Below, piece by piece: positions 57,092 to 64,000 of a DNA stretch of 64,000 nt (its first letter is position 1; each line of letters begins with the position of its first letter). Both the position numbers and the translations under genes were made by a program. The notes beneath the pieces were generated by a model that saw only the letters and a list, made by a program, of their open reading frames with translations, was not told the DNA's origin and ran no database searches. Origin of the DNA: Thalassoglobus sp. JC818. GTDB taxonomy: Bacteria; Planctomycetota; Planctomycetia; Planctomycetales; Planctomycetaceae. The stretch spans positions 124,001 to 188,000 of the forward strand of contig NZ_JBFEFI010000004.1 of NCBI RefSeq assembly GCF_040717535.1. Direction: 5' to 3'.

Positions 57092-58355
57092 GCTTGTAAA
57101 GAATTTCTGGCTCTGCTTTCCCGGGCAAGTAAAGAACCAGCCCACCCCGCTCATCGTTAACGCGAGCAACACCATCGGGCTCACCGTTCGCTGCTGAATG
57201 CAAAATTGCTTCCAGAGCTTGAACCGCACAAACAACCTGACGATCGGCATCGACATCGTTGTACGCAAGCGACTGCATTGCCTTCAGCCGTTCGTTACGG
57301 TTCTCTTCCGGTCCACCAAGTTCAACATTGGCAACTTCGCGTACAAACCGCTCAATGACTTCGATTCCGTAGCCTCGCTGAGAACGCTCTCCCCAAGGCT
57401 CCATGAATGATCCGTTGTAATGATTATTGATCGACTGCTTCATCTCGATCGGTGTCCGTCCCTCGACCGTCAGTTCCACGCCCCGCTTTCGTGAATGACC
57501 GTTCCACACTCCGTTGTCGAAGCGAAACTGCACCTCTTGCTCCACGTAGCCGGGAAAATTGTCGGGAGTGACCCACGACGTATGCAGATCGAAGGCCGCT
57601 TCGCGTCCGTCTGCGTACTCGTAGATCAGCCGCATTTGAACGCTGTCCCAGGTGTCGGAATCCGCCGATCGCACCAAGCCTCTTTGTCCAGTCGCTTGAA
57701 CCGTTTTCAATTTCCCGCCGAACGTATAGTCAATCAATTTGATGTAGTGCACCGCGACATAAGTTCCCGGATTACGTCCAGTGATCCATTCAGAGAACTG
57801 GCTTCCGGAAATCAGTTTCGGTTCCAGAAGCGTGCAGTATCCGTTGTTCACATGTTGCAAGACGTCATCAACAACGAGCGTTCTCAGCTTCTTGTGATCA
57901 GGATCGAGAAGCTTGTGATAGACAACTTTCGCAAGCACATTTTTTTCGCGCGAAAGCTTGATCAACTCATCAAGCTGATCAAGCCTCAACACGGATGGCT
58001 TTTCGATGAGAAGGTGTTTGCCAGCTTCAAGAACTTTCTTCGAGATCTCGAAATGCCGATCGTCAGGCGTCGCGACGCAGACAAAGTCCAGGTTCTCGTT
58101 CGACAACATTTCGTCGACAGCTGATGTCCCGACTACGCTGACGAAATTTCGCATCTCTTCTGGAGCAGAAGAGCGATAAGCTTCGGCCCGCGATCCGGTT
58201 CTGGAACCGATCGCAGCCAGCTGCACGTCGATCAGGCCGAATCGACGATCGTAAAGCCCCTCGCGCGCGGCAGTCTCAAAGAAGGGACGATACGTCTCGT
58301 CGAAGATCATTCCGACTCCGACCATTCCACCACGCAACTGCTGCTGCTCGCTCAT
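57081..58355 (-). CDS. Gfo/Idh/MocA family oxidoreductase
   Basis: The 424-residue protein has an N-terminal Rossmann fold with GVGMIF, the catalytic EKP motif (LLIEKPSVLR) and a C-terminal domain of the GFO_IDH_MocA_C type. Members oxidise or reduce sugars or inositol derivatives with NAD(P). The substrate is unknown and there is no sugar cluster around. The start at 58355 has GGGA at about 8 nt; the longer frame from 58388 has none. Confidence 0.88.
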   Translation of the reverse strand: MSEQQQLRGGMVGVGMIFDETYRPFFETAAREGLYDRRFGLIDVQLAAIGSRTGSRAEAYRSSAPEEMRNFVSVVGTSAVDEMLSNENLDFVCVATPDDRHFEISKKVLEAGKHLLIEKPSVLRLDQLDELIKLSREKNVLAKVVYHKLLDPDHKKLRTLVVDDVLQHVNNGYCTLLEPKLISGSQFSEWITGRNPGTYVAVHYIKLIDYTFGGKLKTVQATGQRGLVRSADSDTWDSVQMRLIYEYADGREAAFDLHTSWVTPDNFPGYVEQEVQFRFDNGVWNGHSRKRGVELTVEGRTPIEMKQSINNHYNGSFMEPWGERSQRGYGIEVIERFVREVANVELGGPEENRNERLKAMQSLAYNDVDADRQVVCAVQALEAILHSAANGEPDGVARVNDERGGLVLYLPGKAEPEILYKPRV

Positions 58356-58573
58356 CAAGGCATTCCCATATGTTGCTGAAATCCACACCGCGCCAGGCGT
58401 CGATCAAGACGTAAGACTCGCGTCCTACCATGTGAACATTCGACAGATGAATCAAGTGGCTGGGAGAGAAAATCAAACGACGAATTCAGAGTTTCTCACT
58501 CCAAGATTGATACAAACCCTCAACCCTGAAGCAGCCTCGTCTCATTCTCCGAATTCAGACTTCGAGCGATCAG

Positions 58574-59761
58574 CTATGCAAGTCGACGATTCAATTCCGC
58601 AACGCGTGCGTTGAGTTCATCGCGACAGCTCTCGAGCGAACCGCCTTTCGCATAGACGGTGCAGAATGGTTCTCCCGCTAGAAACTTCACCCCAGCCCGA
58701 GGGATGTCTCCAAACTCAGGATAGTCGTTGAAATCGCAAACCTGTCCGTCGAGTTCGCCGTTGGAACTCATCTCGCGCGGAGCGTAAACGACCATTTTGC
58801 CGAAGTATTCATTCTCCGATTGAAACGTCCAGTCAGCCGTTTCGACCGAGTTATCAAAACACTTCACGTGCAACCCGAACAGCCCCTGACAAGTGGCGAA
58901 CTCCAGAAGGTCCAGAGAGGCTGGATAGCGGGGATTCACTTCCAACACATACACGTCTTCGTCATCGGTGACGATGAAGTCGATCCCGAAGATGCCGACG
59001 ATTCCGAGCTTCCACTTCAGCAAGTTGCCGACGCGGCGCATCTTGTGTTCCAGTTCCACGGAAAGCGTGACCGGACCGATGTTTCCACACCACTGAAAAT
59101 CGTGGGCGTTCGCTGCAGGTTCCCCATGCAATTGATGTGTGAGTCCCACAAATCGCACGTCACCAGTGCTGGCGCCTGCGATGTAGATGCCAGAGTAACT
59201 CTTCCCGGAAATAAACCGCTCGAAGCGATGTTCTTCGTTGAGTGTCTCTGAGTTCTGAGCATCGTCTGTCCAAGAAATGATGCCGCTTCCGCCACTCCTT
59301 CGTGTCGGTTTCAGAATCCATTCCCCGTTCCGCTCCGGGGGATCAGAGGAAGGTCGCCATTCCGGCAGCTTTACCTGAGCCAGTCGCACAGCTTCGGCCA
59401 GCTCCTTCGGATCGCGAGCCCGTCGAACCACAGACGAATCATTTCCCCACAGCGTGTGGCTCTCCGAAATCTCGTCCAGCATCTCCGGATAGTTTTCGAG
59501 TCCTCCGACATAGACGACTGGGAGTTGAGGACGATCTTTCAATCGCTTAATGAGGTCGTGCGGGTAGTGATCGACTCGTTCGACATGGGCGTATTTGGCT
59601 AAGTCACTGTCCGCGAAGAGATCGAGACAATCCGGCCTCAAACCGGACCTCAATGCCGAAAAAGCAGCAGCACGTGTACTGGCACCAATCAGAATAAAGT
59701 CAGCAGTCGGCTCAATCAACGAGAGGTTCCAATGCAAACTAAAGAAAGAATCAACGATCAA
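58574..59761 (-). CDS. ATP-grasp family enzyme
   Basis: The 395-residue protein has an N-terminal Rossmann-like part (FILIGASTRAAAFSA) and an ATP-grasp domain with GEWILKPTRRSGGSGI, FGIDFIVTDDEDVYVLEVNPRYPAS and other conserved blocks. The enzymes form amide or peptide bonds via acyl-phosphates. Related carboligases are found near C1 (tetrahydromethanopterin/methanofuran) genes in methylotrophs and planctomycetes, but no such genes occur here, so that is only a possibility. The frame begins with TTG at 59761 and has no ATG nearby, so the start is uncertain. Confidence 0.75.
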   Translation of the reverse strand: MIVDSFFSLHWNLSLIEPTADFILIGASTRAAAFSALRSGLRPDCLDLFADSDLAKYAHVERVDHYPHDLIKRLKDRPQLPVVYVGGLENYPEMLDEISESHTLWGNDSSVVRRARDPKELAEAVRLAQVKLPEWRPSSDPPERNGEWILKPTRRSGGSGIISWTDDAQNSETLNEEHRFERFISGKSYSGIYIAGASTGDVRFVGLTHQLHGEPAANAHDFQWCGNIGPVTLSVELEHKMRRVGNLLKWKLGIVGIFGIDFIVTDDEDVYVLEVNPRYPASLDLLEFATCQGLFGLHVKCFDNSVETADWTFQSENEYFGKMVVYAPREMSSNGELDGQVCDFNDYPEFGDIPRAGVKFLAGEPFCTVYAKGGSLESCRDELNARVAELNRRLA

Positions 59762-60132
59762 TGATCAAAGCTAATGAGGCTCACGGGCGTTTCCCAGTCG
59801 AAACGCGAGTCGTTTGTGGAAATCAGGGGAAAACCGCTCTGAGTGCCTTCGGGTTGTGCCGAAACTTGGAGATCTCCCGAACTGTTGCCGGTGAAATCGC
59901 TTGCCGGGCCAGAACTCGTCGGCAAACCGTTTGTTCGTCGTTGAATCACTCGCCTCCGACTGTCTTCATTCGTTACCATCGGGTCTAAATGATCGGATCT
60001 CAACCGCCGCGAATCTGTGTTGACGCACCGTTGTCGATTGACCACACGCCGTCGACAAGAAAACCTGAGTCAATCCGTTGCGGCGAGAAATCACAATCGA
60101 GCGACTTGCTCACATCGAAAGTGAACTTTTTT
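59762..60132. other. Region between divergent ATP-grasp and RidA genes
   Basis: About 370 bp without a supported gene. In-frame extension of RidA to 59989 lacks conserved residues. No strong promoter elements were recognised. Confidence 0.4.
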
Positions 60133-60594
60133 ATGTCAGCTGAAGCAGCCTTTAAGTCACTTGGTCTCGAACTCCCACCTGCTCCAAAACCTGCAGGCAC
60201 TTACAAGCCGATTGTCCGGATTGACAATCTTGTTTACGTCTCTGGACACGGCCCTTTACAGTGTGACAAGACGTTGATCACCGGCAAGGTTGGAGTGGAC
60301 CTGGACGAAGCTGCTGCGAAAGAAGCAGCCAAAGTCACCGGTTTGGCGATTCTCGCCACGCTTCGAGAGTCGCTCGGGTCGCTGGACAAGATCGTTCGCA
60401 CCATCAAAGTTCTGGGAATGGTGAACTGCACTCCCGATTTCGAAAATCATCCCGCTGTGATTAATGGATGCAGCGACCTGTTTCGCGAAGTCTTCGGAGA
60501 CGATGGAGTCGGCGCACGTTCCGCCGTCGGAATGGGATCACTCCCGGGTCGAATTCCCGTCGAGATCGAAGCGATCTTTGAAGTCCGCGACTAG
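60133..60594 (+). CDS. RidA family (YjgF/UK114) deaminase-like protein
   Basis: The 153-residue protein matches the larger YjgF/RidA type: VYVSGHGPLQCDK, then DLDEAAAKEAAKVTGLAILATLRESLGSLDKI and a C-terminal VGMGSLPGRIPVEIEAI. RidA proteins hydrolyse reactive enamine/imine intermediates; this subtype has a short extra N-terminus and the substrate is unknown. It is cytoplasmic and probably trimeric. The ATG at 60133 has no ribosome site that stands out. A palindrome overlaps its stop codon. Confidence 0.9.
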   Translation: MSAEAAFKSLGLELPPAPKPAGTYKPIVRIDNLVYVSGHGPLQCDKTLITGKVGVDLDEAAAKEAAKVTGLAILATLRESLGSLDKIVRTIKVLGMVNCTPDFENHPAVINGCSDLFREVFGDDGVGARSAVGMGSLPGRIPVEIEAIFEVRD

Positions 60595-60606
60595 TGCAAG
60601 TTGCTC
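60594..60606. repeat. Palindrome-like GTGCAAGTTGCTC (copy 3)
   Basis: It overlaps the last base of the ridA stop TAG and is one mismatch from copy 2. Two hairpins follow at 60622-60646 and 60700-60729. Confidence 0.45.
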
Positions 60607-60621
60607 TTAACTGTGCTCTCG

Positions 60622-60646
60622 TTTGTACTACTTCATCAAGTACAAA
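60622..60646. terminator. Stem-loop downstream of ridA
   Basis: TTTGTACT (60622-60629) and AGTACAAA (60639-60646) form an 8-bp stem with a 9-nt loop, 28 bp after the ridA stop. Confidence 0.4.
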
Positions 60647-60699
60647 GCTGTGTTTGCTCGTGCGAGAAAGTACAAGCCAAACCTGAAGATACTCTCAGC

Positions 60700-60729
60700 G
60701 AAACTCACATCTCGGAGCGTGTGAGTTTC
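60700..60729. terminator. Hairpin between convergent ridA and phoB
   Basis: GAAACTCACA (60700-60709) and TGTGAGTTTC (60720-60729) form a perfect 10-bp stem around a 10-nt loop. It could end transcripts from both sides. Confidence 0.55.
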
Positions 60730-60810
60730 TGATTGACAGCAATATGCAGGCAAGTGCAACCTTCGTTGAAGAAGACGAGTTCATGCAAGTGCAGAGAGTA
60801 GCGGAGCGGT

Positions 60811-61503
60811 TCAGATTCGATCGGGTTTGAAGCGATATCCAATTCCGCGAATCGTTTCGATCAACTCTGCACGAGCACTGAGCTTTTTCCGCAGTGCTCG
60901 AACATGCACATCGATAGTCCGTTCCATCGAGTTTGCATCTTCTCCGCGGCTGCAATCGAGAAGTTCATTCCGGCTGAATGTTCGTCCGGGCTGCCGTGCG
61001 AGAGTCCACAAAAGTCGAAATTCGGTCGGTGTGAGAATCAACTCATTTTCGTCGACGGTCACCATGTGGTTCTTGCGATCGATCGTGATCCCGTCGATGA
61101 CTGTGATATCACCTGATGGCTCCTCAGAACCGGCTCGCCGAAGCAGTGCTTTCACCCGTTCGATCAGCGGACGCATCCGGAACGGTTTGGCGACGTAATC
61201 ATCAGCTCCCATGTTGAAACCGACGATTTCGTCAGTCTCGTGATCCTTCGCGGTCAGCATGAGGATTCGAACGTTCTTCGTCCGAGGATCACTCCGCAAT
61301 TCTCGACAAACCTGAAGACCATCGGGTGGCGGAATCATCAAGTCGAGGATGACAATGTCTGGCACCTGGCTCTGACACTTGCGAAGGGCTTCGCGTCCGT
61401 CGGTGGCAGTGGCGACGTCGAAATTCTCTTTCTGCAGGTTGTACAGCAGAGCATCGAGAATCGGGATTTCATCTTCAACAATCAGTACGCGAGGTTTGCT
61501 CAT
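60811..61503 (-). CDS. phoB: Response regulator of the phosphate regulon, OmpR/PhoB type
   Basis: The 230-residue protein has a receiver domain (LIVEDEIPILDALL at the start, phospho-acceptor Asp in VILDLMIPP, MLTAKD and VAKPFRM) and a C-terminal winged helix (TPTEFRLLWTLARQPGRTFSRNELLD, then RTIDVHVRALRKKL). Its position right after phoU and the pst genes, with a 4-bp overlap (ATGA), marks it as PhoB. The partner kinase PhoR is not present in the window. It controls phosphate starvation genes by binding Pho boxes. Confidence 0.93.
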   Translation of the reverse strand: MSKPRVLIVEDEIPILDALLYNLQKENFDVATATDGREALRKCQSQVPDIVILDLMIPPPDGLQVCRELRSDPRTKNVRILMLTAKDHETDEIVGFNMGADDYVAKPFRMRPLIERVKALLRRAGSEEPSGDITVIDGITIDRKNHMVTVDENELILTPTEFRLLWTLARQPGRTFSRNELLDCSRGEDANSMERTIDVHVRALRKKLSARAELIETIRGIGYRFKPDRI

Positions 61504-62183
61504 GGTGTTGCCTGATCTTCTCGTTCAAATTTCCCGGCATGCCGGATGATTTTGCCTTCTACGAGATAAACAATGTCTTCGGCGATGTTGGTCGCATGGT
61601 CCGCAACGCGTTCAATCGTTCGCACAGCTGAGAAGAGATGCAGCAGAGCGTCAATTTGATCCGGCGACTCATGCATCCGCCGAATCAGATCATTGATCAG
61701 CTCTTCATTCATCCGATCGATTTCGTCATCTTCCAGACAAATCTGACGTGCCAGCTGGCTGTTCATATCGACATAGCAGTCAATGCTTCGATGCAGCATC
61801 GACACCGCTCTGGTCGCCATTTCCGTCAATTGTTCTGGGACCGAAAACTGGGGAGTGTTGAGCAGGCCACAGGCTCGCTCACTGATGCTGACGGCCAGAT
61901 CAGCCACGCGTTCCAGTTCCGCAGCGACTTTCATAACGGTTGTAATTCGTCGCAAATCGACCGCAACCGGTTGATACAGCGCGAGGATTTTCAGGCAGTG
62001 GTCCTCAATCCGAACATCCCAGCGGTCAATTTCGTTGTCTTCCTGAATCAGTTCACGTGTAACTTGAAAGTCGGGATTTGACAGTTGGCCGACAGATCGG
62101 TGAATCATGTCTTCGACACGCGTACACATCGCCAGCAACTCTCTGTGCAATTCTGAAAGGTCGAGTTGCATATGAACTGTCAT
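61500..62183 (-). CDS. phoU: Phosphate transport system regulator PhoU
   Basis: The 227-residue protein matches PhoU: two three-helix bundles, each with the metal-binding motif (EDNEIDRWD and EDDEIDRMNEELI), and ERVADLAVSISERA and ERVADHATNIAEDIVY. It links PstB activity to the PhoR/PhoB system and limits phosphate uptake. It overlaps phoB by 4 bp and follows pstB after a 113-bp gap. Cytoplasmic. Confidence 0.96.
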   Translation of the reverse strand: MTVHMQLDLSELHRELLAMCTRVEDMIHRSVGQLSNPDFQVTRELIQEDNEIDRWDVRIEDHCLKILALYQPVAVDLRRITTVMKVAAELERVADLAVSISERACGLLNTPQFSVPEQLTEMATRAVSMLHRSIDCYVDMNSQLARQICLEDDEIDRMNEELINDLIRRMHESPDQIDALLHLFSAVRTIERVADHATNIAEDIVYLVEGKIIRHAGKFEREDQATP

Positions 62184-62296
62184 GGCATCACTTTCAAGAA
62201 CATAAACCTCGATCCACAGCGACGGAACTCGTCGCGTTGGAGCGTGGTAAGAATCTTTGTTTCAGCAGCTTGGATCGCCGTTCATCTTTCGACGGA

Positions 62297-63127
62297 CTAA
62301 CCAAACCGGCCGGTGATATAATCCTGCGTCTGTTTTTCGTCAGGATTGGTGAAGAGTTTTTCGGTATCACCGCGTTCGATCAAACGTCCTTCGTAGAAGA
62401 AGGCTGTGAAGTCACTCACTCGAGCAGCTTGCTGCATATTGTGAGTCACAATGACGATGGTGTAGTTCTCTTTGAGTTCGAAAATCAGATCTTCGATTCG
62501 CGAAGTCGACGCAGGATCGAGGGCCGATGCGGGTTCGTCCATCAGCAGCACTTCAGGATCTGTCGCCAGTGCTCGGGCAATGCAGAGGCGCTGTTGCTGT
62601 CCCCCGGAAAGAGCCATCGCTGAGTCTTTCAAGCGATCTTTGACTTCTTTCCAGAGTGCTGAACGAATCAGTGATTTCTCGACGATTTCCGCGAGCTTCG
62701 CCCGGTCACGCATTCCATGAATCCGGGGACCGTAAGCAACATTGTCGAAGATTGATTTCGGAAAAGGAGTCGACTTCTGGAACACCATTCCGACGCGTTT
62801 GCGGAGTTCAACGACGTCCACGCTCGCATCGTAGATATCTTCATTCTCGAGCAGGACCTCACCTGTGTGGCGTGTCCCCTCGACGATATCGTTCATACGA
62901 TTCAGAGTTCGCAGAAAGGTACTTTTTCCACAGCCAGAAGGACCAATCAAAGCCGTCACTGCTTGCTGCGGGACGACCATCGAAATGTCAAACAGAGCCT
63001 GATTCTCGCCATAGTAAAAGTCGAGATTCCTGGCTTCGATCATTGTCGTCTGATTGACCGGCCCCGCTTCCCCAGGCTTTGCCCCTGCGGCATCGCGGTT
63101 TTGGATTGAAGCGGAAATGTCTGTCAT
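62297..63127 (-). CDS. pstB: Phosphate ABC transporter ATP-binding protein
   Basis: The 276-residue protein has a Walker A (GPSGCGKST), Q-loop [12 protein letters not shown], signature ALSGGQQQR, Walker [11 protein letters not shown] and the switch His in [11 protein letters not shown]. The Q-loop sequence has Ser-Thr where most PstB have Pro-Asn. The start at 63127 is preferred since GAGGT lies just upstream; an ATG at 63142 adds five residues. It energises the PstA/PstC channel. Gap to pstA is 21 bp. Confidence 0.96.
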   Translation of the reverse strand: MTDISASIQNRDAAGAKPGEAGPVNQTTMIEARNLDFYYGENQALFDISMVVPQQAVTALIGPSGCGKSTFLRTLNRMNDIVEGTRHTGEVLLENEDIYDASVDVVELRKRVGMVFQKSTPFPKSIFDNVAYGPRIHGMRDRAKLAEIVEKSLIRSALWKEVKDRLKDSAMALSGGQQQRLCIARALATDPEVLLMDEPASALDPASTSRIEDLIFELKENYTIVIVTHNMQQAARVSDFTAFFYEGRLIERGDTEKLFTNPDEKQTQDYITGRFG

Positions 63128-63148
63128 TTTTACCTCAGTCATTTCGAA

Positions 63149-64000
63149 TTACCAATGCAGATGCCGACTTGAGCGATATCGAAGGTACACAGCGACTGCA
63201 TTCAGTAACAAGAGAATAAACAGCAACACCACAATCCCTGCCGCTGCCACGTTTTTGAATTCTGCTTTTGCCTGACGAACCCAGTTGAAAATCTGAATCG
63301 GGATCGCTGTAAATGTGTCGAATGGAGCTTTGACCAGCCCTTCCGGGTGTTCTGCCACATAGCTGAGACTGTCCACGTCCCCCGGAGCGAAGTAGACGAA
63401 TGTCATCGCTCCCAGCATGACCAGCGGAGCTGTCTCCCCGATCGCTCGAGAAATCGACAGAATCACTCCCGTCATGATCCCTGGGATCGAGGCCGGCAAA
63501 ACCTGATACCAGATCGTCTGCCATCTTGTGGCACCCAGGGCCAGCGAAGCATGCCGAATCGAGGGAGGAACTCCTCGCAGTGCTTCCTGAGAGGCAATGA
63601 TGATCACGGGAAGAATCAACAGCGTCAGAGTCATGGCTCCAGCCATCACAACTCGTCCGAACGGAAGTGGAATTAAGTAACCGTTGTAGTGTTCCGACCA
63701 GAAGAAGCCTTCGATCGAAATTCCCAACGCACGACTCAGATATCCTTCCGGACCAAACAGACCGAACATTCGAACAAACGCAGTCAGTCCAAGAATTCCG
63801 TAAACGATCGAAGGCACCCCAGCCAGATTCGCCAGGTTCGTTCGGATCATCCGTGTCAGGAACGTGTCGGGAGCGTATTCCTCCAGATAGATCGCAGCTC
63901 CGATCCCGATAGGAACCGAGAACAAACCTGTCAAACCGATCAGCCAGACCGTTCCGAGAATCCCTGAGAGAATTCCGGCTTTCTCCGGACGACGAGAATC
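63149..64000 (-). CDS. pstA: Phosphate ABC transporter permease PstA (5' end outside the window)
   Basis: The frame is open to the window edge (284 codons seen). Sequence such as [15 protein letters not shown], then [19 protein letters not shown] and [17 protein letters not shown], and the EAA loop region [24 protein letters not shown] are typical PstA. Five or more membrane helices are visible. The start codon lies beyond 64000. It is the permease partner of PstC, expected upstream, and is followed by pstB. Confidence 0.95.
   Translation of the reverse strand, partial: DSRRPEKAGILSGILGTVWLIGLTGLFSVPIGIGAAIYLEEYAPDTFLTRMIRTNLANLAGVPSIVYGILGLTAFVRMFGLFGPEGYLSRALGISIEGFFWSEHYNGYLIPLPFGRVVMAGAMTLTLLILPVIIIASQEALRGVPPSIRHASLALGATRWQTIWYQVLPASIPGIMTGVILSISRAIGETAPLVMLGAMTFVYFAPGDVDSLSYVAEHPEGLVKAPFDTFTAIPIQIFNWVRQAKAEFKNVAAAGIVVLLFILLLLNAVAVYLRYRSSRHLHW

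Overview
This window looks like a chromosomal segment of a planctomycete, probably of the order Planctomycetales. The evidence is a DUF1559 pseudopilin-like protein (GFTLIEL methylation site), secreted proteins with transthyretin-like, beta-helix, CBM9-like and SMP-30 domains, a Ser/Thr kinase with a membrane tail, EF-hand proteins, a vWA/BatA-like protein, and a ribosomal-protein cluster that goes rpmJ-rpsM-rpsK-rpoA-rplQ with no rpsD. Codon use and moderate GC content look even across the window. I see no prophage, transposase, CRISPR array or clear genomic island.

Layout. 1-4.5 kb: a truncated secreted protein, a secreted caspase/legumain-like peptidase and an AsmA-like membrane protein. 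4.9-11 kb: acetyl-CoA synthetase, the DUF1559 protein, a transthyretin-like lipoprotein and an SGNH-TPR protein. 11-17 kb: beta-helix protein, CBM9-like protein, di-haem cytochrome and a YdeI protein with a C-terminal CDGSH motif. 17-21.6 kb: YebC/YeeN-type protein, ComM ATPase, an SGNH-like protein and a MoeB/ThiF enzyme. 21.7-28.2 kb: a DUF1579/YHS-like protein, then a minus-strand run (EF-hand protein, DUF2007, Cys-cluster protein, M1 peptidase, DUF6702). 28.7-33.8 kb: a TPR membrane protein with a strong promoter, RluA synthase, FAH-family enzyme, a proline-rich secreted protein and MqnD. 34-38.7 kb: FabI, ProB, a lipoprotein, a small membrane protein, CsrA, a small conserved protein and tRNA-Glu. 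38.8-46.5 kb: Ser/Thr kinase, a large low-complexity lipoprotein, a PilZ-like protein, an esterase/SMP-30 fusion and a histidine kinase. 46.7-51.2 kb: a zincin-like protein and the ribosomal/rpoA operon with its promoter and terminator. 51.4-57 kb: response regulator, zinc ribbon-DUF1559-STN fusion, vWA membrane protein and a membrane-anchored Swt1-type HEPN protein. 57-64 kb: oxidoreductase, ATP-grasp enzyme, RidA and the phosphate cluster pstA(partial)-pstB-phoU-phoB.

Functionally this is mostly core chromosome: translation and transcription (r-proteins, rpoA, tRNA-Glu, YebC), acetate activation, menaquinone (futalosine route), fatty-acid and proline synthesis, and phosphate uptake with its regulator. 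Planctomycete-style envelope and secreted proteins lie in between. I found no complete undescribed multi-gene system that I could defend. The best leads are single-protein architectures: the HEPN-membrane-zinc ribbon protein (56.3-57.1 kb), the zinc ribbon-DUF1559-STN protein next door, the YdeI-CDGSH protein, and the enlarged ribosomal protein L17. Many start codons were reassigned from the longest reading frame using Shine-Dalgarno matches or signal peptides; these choices are stated per gene.
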